Assembly: GCA_934668375.1 (NCBI GenBank)
Contig: CAKUNF010000012.1
Coordinates: 1-54,821, forward strand
Direction of reading: 5' to 3'
DNA: 54,821 nt
Source of the DNA: an uncultured Parolsenella sp.
Lineage (GTDB): Bacteria > Actinomycetota > Coriobacteriia > Coriobacteriales > Atopobiaceae
Under the pieces are notes generated by a model. It saw only the letters and a list, made by a program, of their open reading frames with translations, was not told the origin of the DNA and searched no databases. The position numbers and the translations under genes were made by a program. Below, piece after piece: positions 26,298 to 36,125 of this stretch; position 1 is the stretch's first letter, and each line of letters starts with the position of its first letter.

Positions 26298-26323
26298 TTC
26301 AGGAACCTTCAGACCCCGTTCAG
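26298..26323 (+). promoter_or_regulatory. Three phased TTCAG direct repeats before the response regulator
   Basis: TTCAG occurs at 26298-26302, 26308-26312 and 26319-26323, with starts 10 and 11 bases apart, i.e. on the same helical face, 40-65 bases before the regulator start codon. OmpR/PhoB-family regulators bind tandem direct half-sites with about 11-bp period, and the actinobacterial PHO-box unit (GTTCACC) is similar. A weak -10-like TAACGA lies just downstream. Autoregulation is inferred. Confidence 0.5.
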
Positions 26324-26362
26324 GGGACTAACGACAATGGAGGCAGAAAGAAAGGAGCAGAC

Positions 26363-27037
26363 ATGAACATCCTAGTTGTTGAGGACGAGAGAAACCTCGC
26401 CGACGCCATCTGCCACATCCTGGAGCAGGAGGGTTACAACGCCGAGGCAGCCTATGACGGAAAGGCCGGCCTTGCCTACGCGGAGAGCGGCATGTATGAC
26501 GCCGCCATCCTCGACGTCATGCTCCCAGGAATGGACGGCTTCTCAATCGTGAAGTGCCTGAGGCAGGCCCAAAACGACCTGCCCGTCATGATGCTCACCG
26601 CCAAGACGTCGACGCAGGACAAGGTCGAGGGACTCGACTGCGGCGCGGACGACTACATGACCAAGCCCTTCGAGGCGCCGGAGCTTCTCGCCCGCGTCCG
26701 CGCGCTTACGCGCCGCAAGGGGGAGATGGTCATCGACACCATGGAGTTCGGCGACCTGACGCTGGACCTTGGCACGCATGACCTGACCTGCGCAGAGTCC
26801 TCCGTCCACCTGTCAAAGCGCGAGTTCGACGTCATGCGCATGCTCATGAGCGGCACAGGGCGAATCGTCTCCAAGCAGGACCTGCTCACGCGCGTCTGGG
26901 GCGCAGACGCAGATGCCTCGGAGAACTCCGTCGAGGCCTACGTGAGCTTCCTTCGCAAGAAGATCAAGCACCTGAAGAGCAAGGTGGAGATCACGACGCT
27001 GCGAATGCTGGGCTATCGTCTTGAGGTAGTGGAGTAA
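26363..27037 (+). CDS. OmpR-family response regulator
   Basis: DNA-binding response regulator, 224 residues. The receiver domain (1-120) has acidic EDE at 7-9, phosphoacceptor Asp51 in ILDVMLPG, Thr79 and Lys101 (MTKPF). The C-terminal winged helix (130-222) includes HLSKREFDVMRMLM, RVWGADADASENSVEAYVSFLRKKI and LRMLGYRLE. ATG 26363 follows AAAGGAG; an upstream in-frame ATG at 26282 is rejected because it covers the repeats. It is followed by its kinase and dinB. The stimulus is unknown. Confidence 0.93.
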   Translation: MNILVVEDERNLADAICHILEQEGYNAEAAYDGKAGLAYAESGMYDAAILDVMLPGMDGFSIVKCLRQAQNDLPVMMLTAKTSTQDKVEGLDCGADDYMTKPFEAPELLARVRALTRRKGEMVIDTMEFGDLTLDLGTHDLTCAESSVHLSKREFDVMRMLMSGTGRIVSKQDLLTRVWGADADASENSVEAYVSFLRKKIKHLKSKVEITTLRMLGYRLEVVE

Positions 27038-27101
27038 TGGGCGCGCACGCCACAACGATCGATTGACGCAAGAGAGCGCCGCGAGAAGACGAGGGGCCAA
27101 C

Positions 27102-28331
27102 GTGCTAGGAAAGCTCAGGAGAAGGTTCGTCGCCATCATCATGGCGCTCGTTGGCTCACTCGTGATCGCCATGGTGGGCATCAGCTACCGCAACACGATC
27201 TCCTCGCTTGACTCGATCGTGAGCCGATCGCTCGACATGGCGCTCGAGGAGCGCTCTGCCGTCCCCGACTCGACGGCCGGTGGGCAGGCGCTCGGCATGG
27301 AGCACCTGCCTATCCTATGGATAGACCTCTCGAGCACGGGAGCCAAGCTCGGCTCCAACGAAACGCGCCTGAACTTTGACACGGGCCACCTGAGCGAGGC
27401 CATCGACGATGCCCTCTCGAGCGAGGCCGACGAAGGCACGCTGTCCCAGTACCACCTCACATGGAAGCGTGCCAGCTCGGAGTTTGGCTGGAGGCTCGCG
27501 CTGGCGGACACCACAAGCATCGACGCCGAGCGCGACTCGCAGCTCATAAGCAGCCTCGAGCTGGCCGGTGGCGGCATGCTTGTCGTTCTCGTGGTGGCCG
27601 TCATCCTGTCAAGGTGGGCCTCAAGGCCGGTCAAGGTGGCCTGGGAGCAGCAGCATCAGTTCGTTGCCGACGCATCCCATGAGCTCAAGACACCGCTTGC
27701 GGTCATCATCGCAAACAACGAGATACTCGAGCGTCGCGAGGACGAGCTACCCGAGGGCTGCGCGCGCTGGGTGAGGAGCACCCAGGAGGAGGCCGAGAGG
27801 ATGCGCGGCCTCATCGAGGAGATGCTCGAGCTCGCTCGGACCGAGGAGGGCGGCGGAGGCGTCAGGAGGGACGTCGACGTTGACCTCTCGGAGGTTGTCG
27901 AGGGCGAGGCGCTGCAATTCGATGCCGTGGCATTCGAGCGCGGAACCTCCATCGAGACGAACATAGCCCACGGTGCGCACGTGAGCGGAGACCCCGAGCA
28001 ACTCGAGCGCCTCGTCAAGACGCTCATCGACAACGCCTGCAAGTACGCTTCAGTGGGAAGCACGGTGACCGTGCGACTCGAGCGTCACTCGGGCACGCTC
28101 ACGATGTCAGTGAACAACGCGGGCGAGCCGATCCCCGAGGAGGACCTCCCCCACGTCTTCGACCGCTTCTACCGCTCGGACAAGGCGCGCGCCCGCTCGA
28201 CGGGCGGCTTTGGCCTGGGCTTGGCAATCGCGAGGGGCATCGTCAAGAGCCACGGGGGAAGGATCGACGTCACAAGCGACGCCAAGCGAGGAACGACGTT
28301 TACGGTGACGCTTCGAGAGGCAAGGGAGTAG
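27102..28331 (+). CDS. Sensor histidine kinase
   Basis: Membrane kinase partner of the preceding regulator, 409 residues. It has helix 1 (about 9-29), a ~125-residue external sensor with no recognisable domain, helix 2 (155-171), then a short linker instead of a full HAMP. HisKA carries His193 in ADASHELKTPLA; the N box is LIDNACKYA; FDRFYRSDKARA and GGFGLGLAIARGIVKSHGG complete the ATPase domain. GTG 27102 is chosen for GAGGGG five bases upstream; TTG 27063 would add 13 residues. Confidence 0.92.
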   Translation: MLGKLRRRFVAIIMALVGSLVIAMVGISYRNTISSLDSIVSRSLDMALEERSAVPDSTAGGQALGMEHLPILWIDLSSTGAKLGSNETRLNFDTGHLSEAIDDALSSEADEGTLSQYHLTWKRASSEFGWRLALADTTSIDAERDSQLISSLELAGGGMLVVLVVAVILSRWASRPVKVAWEQQHQFVADASHELKTPLAVIIANNEILERREDELPEGCARWVRSTQEEAERMRGLIEEMLELARTEEGGGGVRRDVDVDLSEVVEGEALQFDAVAFERGTSIETNIAHGAHVSGDPEQLERLVKTLIDNACKYASVGSTVTVRLERHSGTLTMSVNNAGEPIPEEDLPHVFDRFYRSDKARARSTGGFGLGLAIARGIVKSHGGRIDVTSDAKRGTTFTVTLREARE

Positions 28332-28336
28332 CGGCC

Positions 28337-29599
28337 ATGCGCAACGGTGAGCCTACCCTAGACATTCCCTGGGAGGGGCGTGCCATCGGGCTTCTCGATC
28401 TCGATGCGTTCTTTGCGAGCGTGGAGCAGCTCGACCATCCCGAGTGGCGCGGAAAGCCCGTCATCGTGGGCGGCGACGCGGACCGCAGGGGCGTGGTCTC
28501 GACGGCCTCATATGAGGCTCGCGCCTTCGGCGTCCACTCCGCCATGCCGGCGGCGCAGGCCGCGCGGCTTTGTCCCAATGCGATCTGGACGCATGGGCAT
28601 TTCGACCGCTACCGAAATATCAGCTCGAAGGTGATGGGCTTCATCCTCGACGAGACGCCGCTCGTGGAGCAGGTCTCGATCGACGAGGCCTTCTTTGACG
28701 TGACGCCGGGGCGCTACTCCCGTGAGAGCCCCGTGAGCATCTGCAAGCGCATACAGGCGCGCGTGGCCGAGCTCGGCGTGAGCTGCTCGATCGGGCTGGG
28801 CGTCTGCAAGAGCGTGGCCAAGGTGGCCTCAGAGGCCGAGAAGCCGCGCGGGCTCACGGTCGTCATGCCGGGAAGCGAGGCTGCGTTTCTCGCACCGCTT
28901 CCCGTGAGCGCGATGAGCGGCGTGGGCCCAGCCACCGAGAGGCGCCTCGCGCGCATGGGAATCAGGACGCTGGGCGCACTTGCCGCGGCGTCGGACGAGT
29001 CCCTGGCAGCCGAGCTCGGCTCCACGGGCCCCGTGCTTCGCGCGCGTGCGGCGGGAGTCGAGCGCGCGCCCGTGGGAGAGCGGGCAAAGCCCAGCGAGGC
29101 GAAGTCCGTCTCCAACGAGCGCACCTTTGCGAGCGACCTCACGGACGAGGGCGCCATTCGCTCTGCGCTGGACGCAACGTGCGCCATGGTGGCAAGGCGT
29201 CTGAGAAAGAAGGGGCTTGCCGGCTCATGCGTCACCGTGAGGCTCAAGAGGGACGCCTGCACGTCTCGCACGGCACAGGCGCGCCTTGACGAGCCCGCCG
29301 ATGACGAGGCGCTCATCTCCCCCATCGCGCAACGCCTGCTCGGCCAGCTGTGGAGGCATGGTGAGCCCGTGAGGCTCATTGGCGTGGGAGTCTCGGACTT
29401 CTCGACGCCAATGCCCAGGCAGATGGTACTGTTCGACGACCCAGACGCGCGGCGCAGGCAGGAGTCCATGAGGGCGCTCCACCGCACGACGGATGCCCTT
29501 CGCGACCGCTTCGGCGACGAGGCCATTGCCTTTGGCAGGGATCTCAAGCTGAGGGCGTCAACCACAAACACCCAGCCCCAGCACAAGGAGGACGCCTAG
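28337..29599 (+). CDS. dinB: DNA polymerase IV (Y family)
   Basis: Error-prone translesion polymerase, 420 residues. The palm has LLDLDAFFASVE (Asp21/23) and VSIDEAFFDV (Asp116, Glu117); SIGLGVCKSVAKVASEAEKPRG and the HhH region SGVGPATERRLARMGI follow, then the little-finger domain. QMVLF at 362-366 is a likely beta-clamp motif. ATG 28337 is five bases after the kinase stop with GGAG inside the kinase end, so it is probably co-transcribed with the two-component system. Its TAG overlaps the rsfS stop on the other strand. Confidence 0.94.
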   Translation: MRNGEPTLDIPWEGRAIGLLDLDAFFASVEQLDHPEWRGKPVIVGGDADRRGVVSTASYEARAFGVHSAMPAAQAARLCPNAIWTHGHFDRYRNISSKVMGFILDETPLVEQVSIDEAFFDVTPGRYSRESPVSICKRIQARVAELGVSCSIGLGVCKSVAKVASEAEKPRGLTVVMPGSEAAFLAPLPVSAMSGVGPATERRLARMGIRTLGALAAASDESLAAELGSTGPVLRARAAGVERAPVGERAKPSEAKSVSNERTFASDLTDEGAIRSALDATCAMVARRLRKKGLAGSCVTVRLKRDACTSRTAQARLDEPADDEALISPIAQRLLGQLWRHGEPVRLIGVGVSDFSTPMPRQMVLFDDPDARRRQESMRALHRTTDALRDRFGDEAIAFGRDLKLRASTTNTQPQHKEDA

Positions 29600-29964
29600 G
29601 CATCCTGGCGCACGTCAACGGGGACGCCTATGGTGGGGGCATCGCCCCACAGGCGCTCGATGCGATAGTAGTCGCGGCCCTCGGGCGAGAACACGTGTAC
29701 CACGACGCCGCCAAAGTCTACGAGCACCCAGGGGCCATCGTCCTTGCCCGAGACCGAGATCGCGGAGAGCCCAAAACGAAGGCGAAGCCGATCCTCCACC
29801 TCGTCGACGACGGCGCTGGCAAGGCGTGAGTTCGCGGCCGTGCAAACGACGATGGCGTCGGTCACGTCGGAGATGCCACTGACGTCGAGAGCGACGACGT
29901 CGGTGGCCTTCTTGTCATCGGCGGCAAGCGCCGCCTCTCGGGCGATGTCAGCTGACGGCGTCAT
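29596..29964 (-). CDS. rsfS: Ribosomal silencing factor RsfS
   Basis: 122 residues; binds uL14 on free 50S and blocks subunit joining in starvation. It contains DDKKATDVVALDVSGISDVTDAIVVCTA and GPWVLVDFGGVVVHVFSPEGRDYYRIERLWGDAP, the complete family core. ATG 29964 overlaps the yqeK stop by 4 bases. The C-terminus is tail-to-tail with dinB, sharing CTAG at 29596-29599. Confidence 0.95.
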   Translation of the reverse strand: MTPSADIAREAALAADDKKATDVVALDVSGISDVTDAIVVCTAANSRLASAVVDEVEDRLRLRFGLSAISVSGKDDGPWVLVDFGGVVVHVFSPEGRDYYRIERLWGDAPTIGVPVDVRQDA

Positions 29965-30656
29965 TTGGTGCCAGACTTCCTCTCTTGTGCCCGCTCGAGC
30001 ACGATGTCGTTGTAAATGGACAGCGTCCCAGGGTATAGGTAGCGCCTGGTGTCAATGACGTAGGAGACACCATCCGAGAAGCTCTCCCAGAACAGGTCTG
30101 CCAGGCTCACCTCGCCGACGAGCTTGCGCTGACGCCTGATGGCGTCTGCGGGCTTACGAAGCGGCTCGATGCCGTCGGCGACGAACACGATCATGTCAAG
30201 CGGGCTCATATGAGCGTTGCCGAGCGTATGGCGCTCGATTGCCTGCCAGACCTCGGGTGGCAGCTCTGGGAAGCGCGACGGGAGCTCGCGCGCGGCGATC
30301 ATGCCATGAAGCAAGGGCTCCACGAGCGTGAGGTCGACCCCAAGGTCTATCCCAAGCTCGGATGCCCTGTCGATGGACTCTCGAGATGGCAGTACCTTGT
30401 ACCAGTCGTGCAGGATGCCCGAGACGCGGGCGAGGTATGCGTCCACGCCGTACTGGACGGCAAGCCGCTCGGCGGTGAGGCCCACGGACAGAGAGTGCAT
30501 GAGACGCTTGGGCTTGGAGGCAAGCTGGGCGGCCGCGGCATTCTCAAAGCGAGCAATGTTCGCAAGCTGGGCCTTGTCATACAGGGGCGCGTCGCCAAGC
30601 CAGGAGGGGCCGCCCTTTGACCAGGCGGCGTCGAACGCCTTGGCAGGAGAGCTCAT
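29961..30656 (-). CDS. yqeK: YqeK-like HD hydrolase (symmetrical Ap4A hydrolase)
   Basis: HD-domain phosphohydrolase, 231 residues. LMHSLSVGLTAERLAVQYGVD, SGILHDWYKVLP (HD pair), LLHGMIAARELPSRF and AIERHTLGNAHMSPLDMIVFVADGIEP carry the metal ligands. YqeK proteins cleave Ap4A to two ADP. The usual nadD-yqeK-rsfS order is kept, and the ATG overlaps the nadD stop (ATGA). About 40 N-terminal residues precede the HD core. Confidence 0.92.
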   Translation of the reverse strand: MSSPAKAFDAAWSKGGPSWLGDAPLYDKAQLANIARFENAAAAQLASKPKRLMHSLSVGLTAERLAVQYGVDAYLARVSGILHDWYKVLPSRESIDRASELGIDLGVDLTLVEPLLHGMIAARELPSRFPELPPEVWQAIERHTLGNAHMSPLDMIVFVADGIEPLRKPADAIRRQRKLVGEVSLADLFWESFSDGVSYVIDTRRYLYPGTLSIYNDIVLERAQERKSGTK

Positions 30657-31414
30657 CGCGCATCCCTCCCAAAGCCATAGATGAGACCAAGGGCGTCGGG
30701 AGCCGTGTAGGCAGGACGCGGCGCCTCGTACAGGCCACGCTTCTCGATGTAGCCGAGCACGGCGTCCGAGGTGAGGTAGCGAAGCGACTGTCCTGCGGCA
30801 ACGCGTGCGCGCAGGTCGCTCGAAGAGATGGCAAGCGCCGGTACCTCAAGGTAGCTCACCGTGAAGTCGATGCCAGAGGCCGCGATGCTCGCTCGGGCGC
30901 TCTCGAGGTCATACCCCGGCCTCGTGGCCCCCACGAGATGCGCCAGCTGGGCGATGCGCGCGGCGTCGCGCCAGGTGATGATATCGATGATGGCGTCGGC
31001 GCCCGTGATGAAGTAGAGCTCGACGTTGCTTGGGTAGTGTTGGCGCAGCAACTCGAGCGTGTCCACCGTGTAGGTGACACCGGGACGGTCCACCTCGATG
31101 CGACTCACGAGAAAACGCGGGTTGTCGGCCGTTGCGAGCAGAGTCATGGCATGGCGGTCCTCGGGAGAGGAAACCCTGCGGTCCTGCTTGAACGCCGGGC
31201 TGCCCGCGGGAACGAATACGACGACGTCGAGTCCCAGGTCGTTGCACGCCTGCTCGGCGGCAACGAGGTGCCCATTGTGGATCGGGTCGAACGTGCCGCC
31301 CATGATGCCCAGTCGATACGTGTGGCTCGGGTCCTGCCCGAGCGCCGGCAGGTCAGAGACGAGCGCCTCGACATCAGCTGGTTGCAGGGGCGCCGCCTGT
31401 CGCTCGGAGGTCAT
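30653..31414 (-). CDS. nadD: Nicotinate-nucleotide adenylyltransferase
   Basis: Makes nicotinate adenine dinucleotide from NaMN and ATP in NAD synthesis, 253 residues. The core starts at about residue 34 with RLGIMGGTFDPIHNGHLVAAEQA (GxxxxxHxGH), and ends with the ISSSDLRARVAAGQSLRYL motif. The ~33 residues before the core are extra compared with most NadD. ATG 31414 overlaps the proA stop by one base (TGATG), supporting this start; no nearer start has an obvious Shine-Dalgarno. Confidence 0.93.
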   Translation of the reverse strand: MTSERQAAPLQPADVEALVSDLPALGQDPSHTYRLGIMGGTFDPIHNGHLVAAEQACNDLGLDVVVFVPAGSPAFKQDRRVSSPEDRHAMTLLATADNPRFLVSRIEVDRPGVTYTVDTLELLRQHYPSNVELYFITGADAIIDIITWRDAARIAQLAHLVGATRPGYDLESARASIAASGIDFTVSYLEVPALAISSSDLRARVAAGQSLRYLTSDAVLGYIEKRGLYEAPRPAYTAPDALGLIYGFGRDAR

Positions 31415-32688
31415 CACGCGCGCACCTGGCCCTCTCCGCGCAAAAGGCACTTCGTTGTGGTGAGCGCCAACGCACCCATGGGCCCCCTGGCGTGCAGCTT
31501 CTGCGTCGAGATGCCAATCTCTGCGCCAAGGCCGAACATGCCGCCGTCCGTGAAACGCGTCGAGGCGTTGACGTAGACGGCAGCGGCGTCGACGCGTGCG
31601 AGGAAGGCGTCCGCAGCCCTCACGTCGTTGGTGACGATGCACTCCGAGTGCTTGGTGCCATAGGTGTTGATGTGCTCGATCGCCTCGTCGAGGCCGGACA
31701 CGACGCGCACCGCAAGCTCGAGGGCATCGTACTCGGTGGCCCAGTCGGCAACGGTGGCGGCGGTGTACTGCGTACCCCTATCGAACCCTAGGTGCTCGGC
31801 GACGCTCGTCACGTGGTCGTCGCCATGCAGCGTCACGCCCCACTCCGCACACGACCTCACGAGCATCGGCAAAAACTCGAGGGAAATCGACTTATCGACG
31901 AGCACCGTCTCGATGGCGTTGCAGACGCCCGGACGCTGCACCTTGGCGTTCTCAATGATGCGCAGCGCCATGTCCGGGTCTGCCGCGGCATGGACGTAGA
32001 CGTGACAGTTGCCCTCGCCCGTCTGGATGACGGGTACGGTGGACTGCTCCACGCAGGTACGGATGAGCGAGTGGCCGCCGCGCGGAATGATGAGGTCGAC
32101 GAGTCCGTCCGCGTGCATGAGCTCGACCGTCTGCTCATGTCCCTCGGACTCGAGAAGGCATGCCGAGTCTGAGGGGAGCCCCGCCTCCGCAATGCCCTGA
32201 CGACACGCCTCGAGAATCGCCTTGCAAGACTCGCGCGCCGCCGAGCCGCCGCGTAGGACGACGGCGTTTCCCGTACGCATCGTGAGGCAGATAGCATCCG
32301 CCGTGACGTTGGGCCTCGCCTCGTAGATCATGCCGATGACGCCGAGGGGGACGCGAATCTGGGTGAGTCTGACGCCCGAGGCAAGCGTTCGACCACCCAC
32401 GACCTCGCCGATGGGGTCCGGCTGGCCGGCGACCTCGCGCATGGCGGAGACGATTCCGTCGATGCGCTCGTCGTTAAGCATGAGACGGTCGAGCATGGGG
32501 CCGGGCATCCCGTTGGCCCGTGCGCGCTCCATGTCCTCGGCGTTGGCCGCGAGGATGCGCTCGCGCCAGTCGCTCACGCGCTGGGCCGCCTTGAGAATCG
32601 CGGACGTCCTCTCGGCGGCACTCGACTGGGAAAGAATAGCGGCAGCGGCCTTGGCAGCCGTAGCCTTCTCGATGGCCTCGGACATCAT
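31414..32688 (-). CDS. proA: Gamma-glutamyl phosphate reductase
   Basis: Second step of proline synthesis, 424 residues. It has the aldehyde-dehydrogenase fold with LGVIGMIYEARPNVTADA, LKGGSAA-like AVVLRGGSAARESCKAI, LIIPRGGHSLIRTC, the catalytic Cys in VQRPGVCNAIETVLVDK, and FTDGGMFGLGAEIGISTQKLHARGPMGA. ATG 32688 (or the next ATG 32685) follows AAGGGGG. Follows proB by 37 bases. Confidence 0.96.
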   Translation of the reverse strand: MMSEAIEKATAAKAAAAILSQSSAAERTSAILKAAQRVSDWRERILAANAEDMERARANGMPGPMLDRLMLNDERIDGIVSAMREVAGQPDPIGEVVGGRTLASGVRLTQIRVPLGVIGMIYEARPNVTADAICLTMRTGNAVVLRGGSAARESCKAILEACRQGIAEAGLPSDSACLLESEGHEQTVELMHADGLVDLIIPRGGHSLIRTCVEQSTVPVIQTGEGNCHVYVHAAADPDMALRIIENAKVQRPGVCNAIETVLVDKSISLEFLPMLVRSCAEWGVTLHGDDHVTSVAEHLGFDRGTQYTAATVADWATEYDALELAVRVVSGLDEAIEHINTYGTKHSECIVTNDVRAADAFLARVDAAAVYVNASTRFTDGGMFGLGAEIGISTQKLHARGPMGALALTTTKCLLRGEGQVRA

Positions 32689-32725
32689 TTCCCCCTTCGT
32701 AGGTGTCCCTTGCAGCACAGTGTAG

Positions 32726-33832
32726 CTAGAAGACGAGAAGCTCGTCTCGATGAATGACCGGGCAGTCGGCTCGCTCCGGAACGAACCGGGCGATGACGTC
32801 GAGCCTGAGGCCATGGACGCGAACGAGCTCCTCGGAAGAGTAGCGAGTGACGCCACGGGCCACGAGCTGGCCGTCCGGCCCCAGCACGTTGACCGTGTCG
32901 CCCTCGTCAAACGTCCCCTCAACGCCCGTGACGCCCACGGGAAGAAGCGAAGCCCCGTCGTTCTCGAGGGCTCTGCAGGCTCCAGCGTCGATGTTCACGG
33001 AACCGCGGGCCACGCCAGCAAGGCCTATCCAGAGCTTCCTGGCCTGCTCGTGGGTGGTGTCTCCCGGGCACTCGAAGACGGTGCGACGCCCCGTGCCGTC
33101 AGCCGCGTTGATGAGAGCTCGCTCTCCCCTGCCACGGCAGATCGTCATCGGGATGCCGGCCGCGAGCATGGCGCGAGCCGCACGGATCTTCGTGGCCATA
33201 CCGCCGATGCCGTAGCTGCTACCGGCGCCGCCCGCCATGGCAACGACGCTCGCGTCAACGCGTTCGACGCGCTCGATGAGGGAGGCGGTGGGGTCGTCAT
33301 CGGGGTTTGCCGTGTAAAGGCCGTCGATGTCAGAGAGGATCACATAGCTGTCAGCGTCGATGAGCGAGGAGACGATGGCGCCGAGCATGTCGTTGTCGCC
33401 AAAGGAGAACTCGCGGACGCTCACCGTGTCGTTCTCGTTCACGATAGGCAGCACGCCAAGGTCAAGCAGGCGCTCGAACGTGTTGCGGGCGTTGAGGTAG
33501 CCGGTGCGGTCGACGACGTCTCCCCTGGTGAGCAGGACCTGGGCGCAGCGGACGCCGTCTTGGGCGAGGACCTCCGCATAGCGTTCGATGAGCGTCGTCT
33601 GGCCTGCTGCCGCGCATGCCTGGAGCGTCGGAATGTCGCTCGGGCGCTCCGAGAACCCCAGCAGCGAGCGCCCGACGGCGGCGGCGCCGCTCGAGACGAG
33701 CACGACACGGTCCCCTCGGCGCTTGAGCTCGCAAATCTGCTCGCACATGGAGCGGACAAAGGCCACGTCGAGCTCCCCGTCCGATCCCATGAGGGTCGAC
33801 GAGCCCACCTTGAAGACGATCAGGCGGCCCAT
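32726..33832 (-). CDS. proB: Glutamate 5-kinase with PUA domain
   Basis: First, proline-feedback-controlled step of proline synthesis, 368 residues. The amino-acid kinase domain shows IVFKVGSSTLM, VLVSSGAAAVGRS, PIVNENDTVSVREFSFGDNDMLGAIVSSLIDAD, YGIGGMATKIRAARAM, and a C-terminal PUA domain (SVNIDAGACRALENDGASLLPVGVTGVEG). ATG 33832 lies one base after the obg stop, with GGAGGAG inside the obg end. Confidence 0.96.
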   Translation of the reverse strand: MGRLIVFKVGSSTLMGSDGELDVAFVRSMCEQICELKRRGDRVVLVSSGAAAVGRSLLGFSERPSDIPTLQACAAAGQTTLIERYAEVLAQDGVRCAQVLLTRGDVVDRTGYLNARNTFERLLDLGVLPIVNENDTVSVREFSFGDNDMLGAIVSSLIDADSYVILSDIDGLYTANPDDDPTASLIERVERVDASVVAMAGGAGSSYGIGGMATKIRAARAMLAAGIPMTICRGRGERALINAADGTGRRTVFECPGDTTHEQARKLWIGLAGVARGSVNIDAGACRALENDGASLLPVGVTGVEGTFDEGDTVNVLGPDGQLVARGVTRYSSEELVRVHGLRLDVIARFVPERADCPVIHRDELLVF

Positions 33833-33833
33833 A

Positions 33834-35360
<1,527 letters not shown>

Positions 35361-35386
35361 TTACCCAAATGGGTGCGCGGAAGCCC

Positions 35387-35644
35387 TTAAGCCTCCTGCG
35401 CCGGACGCACGTGCACGCGGTGCTTGGCGCCCTTCACGAACTCGACGGTGCCGTCAGCGAGGGCGAACAGCGTGTCGTCCTTGCCGCGACCAACGTTCTC
35501 GCCCGGCACGATGTGCGTGCCGCGCTGACGAACGATGATCTGACCGGTCTTGATGGACTGGCCGCCGAAGACCTTCGTGCCGAGGCGCTGAGCCGCGGAG
35601 TCACGACCGTTACGGGAGCTAGCCTGACCCTTCTTGTGTGCCAT
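35387..35644 (-). CDS. rpmA: 50S ribosomal protein L27
   Basis: L27, 85 residues. It begins [20 protein letters not shown], followed by [20 protein letters not shown] and [18 protein letters not shown]. The N-terminus is the direct mature form (MAHKKG), without the cleaved leader seen in Firmicutes. AGGT precedes ATG 35644. Cotranscribed with rplU. Confidence 0.98.
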   Translation of the reverse strand: MAHKKGQASSRNGRDSAAQRLGTKVFGGQSIKTGQIIVRQRGTHIVPGENVGRGKDDTLFALADGTVEFVKGAKHRVHVRPAQEA

Positions 35645-35685
35645 TTATGGTACCTGCCTATCTATCGATACTAGGGTTGAGGCGC

Positions 35686-36042
35686 CTACTCGGCGGCAGC
35701 CTCGGTAGAAGCGGCCTTCTTGGCCGTGGAGGTGATGCGGGGCATGCTGCAGACCTCGAGACGCGTGAGGTTCTGACGGTGGCCCTTCTTGACAGAGTGG
35801 CGCTTGCGCTTCTGGAACTTGAAGACGATCTGCTTCTCACCCTTGTGCTGGTCGACGACCTTGCAGGTGACCTTCTTCTTGGCAAGCGTAGCAGCGTCGA
35901 CAAGAACCTTCTTGCCGTCGTTGAGCATGAGAACGTCGAGCTTAACCTCGTCGCCAGGCTGCGCGTCGAGCTTCTCAACGTCAAAGACGTCGCCCTTGGC
36001 AACCTTGTACTGCTTGCCACCAGTCGTGATGATTGCGTACAT
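35686..36042 (-). CDS. rplU: 50S ribosomal protein L21
   Basis: L21, 118 residues: YAIITTGGKQYKVAKGD, then VDQHKGEKQIVFKFQKRKRH and KKGHRQNLTRLEV, with an Ala/Lys/Glu-rich tail of ~18 residues beyond the usual end. ATG 36042 follows AAGGG by seven bases; the ATG 36057 upstream in the same frame is less likely. 41 bases separate it from rpmA. Confidence 0.97.
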   Translation of the reverse strand: MYAIITTGGKQYKVAKGDVFDVEKLDAQPGDEVKLDVLMLNDGKKVLVDAATLAKKKVTCKVVDQHKGEKQIVFKFQKRKRHSVKKGHRQNLTRLEVCSMPRITSTAKKAASTEAAAE

Positions 36043-36082
36043 GTGTGAACCCTTCATTGCTGTGGTAAGTGCAACAGTGGAA

Positions 36083-36111
36083 ATACTACGCTAGCCAAAA
36101 TAGTTCGTCAA
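36083..36111 (-). promoter_or_regulatory. rplU-rpmA promoter
   Basis: On the minus strand TTGACG (36106-36111) and TAGTAT (36083-36088) are spaced by 17 bases. A GCAAATA/TATTTGC inverted repeat (36114-36133) lies immediately upstream, spanning the stop of the preceding gene; it could be an operator or weak terminator. Confidence 0.72.
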
Positions 36112-36125
36112 CGGCAAATATGCCG

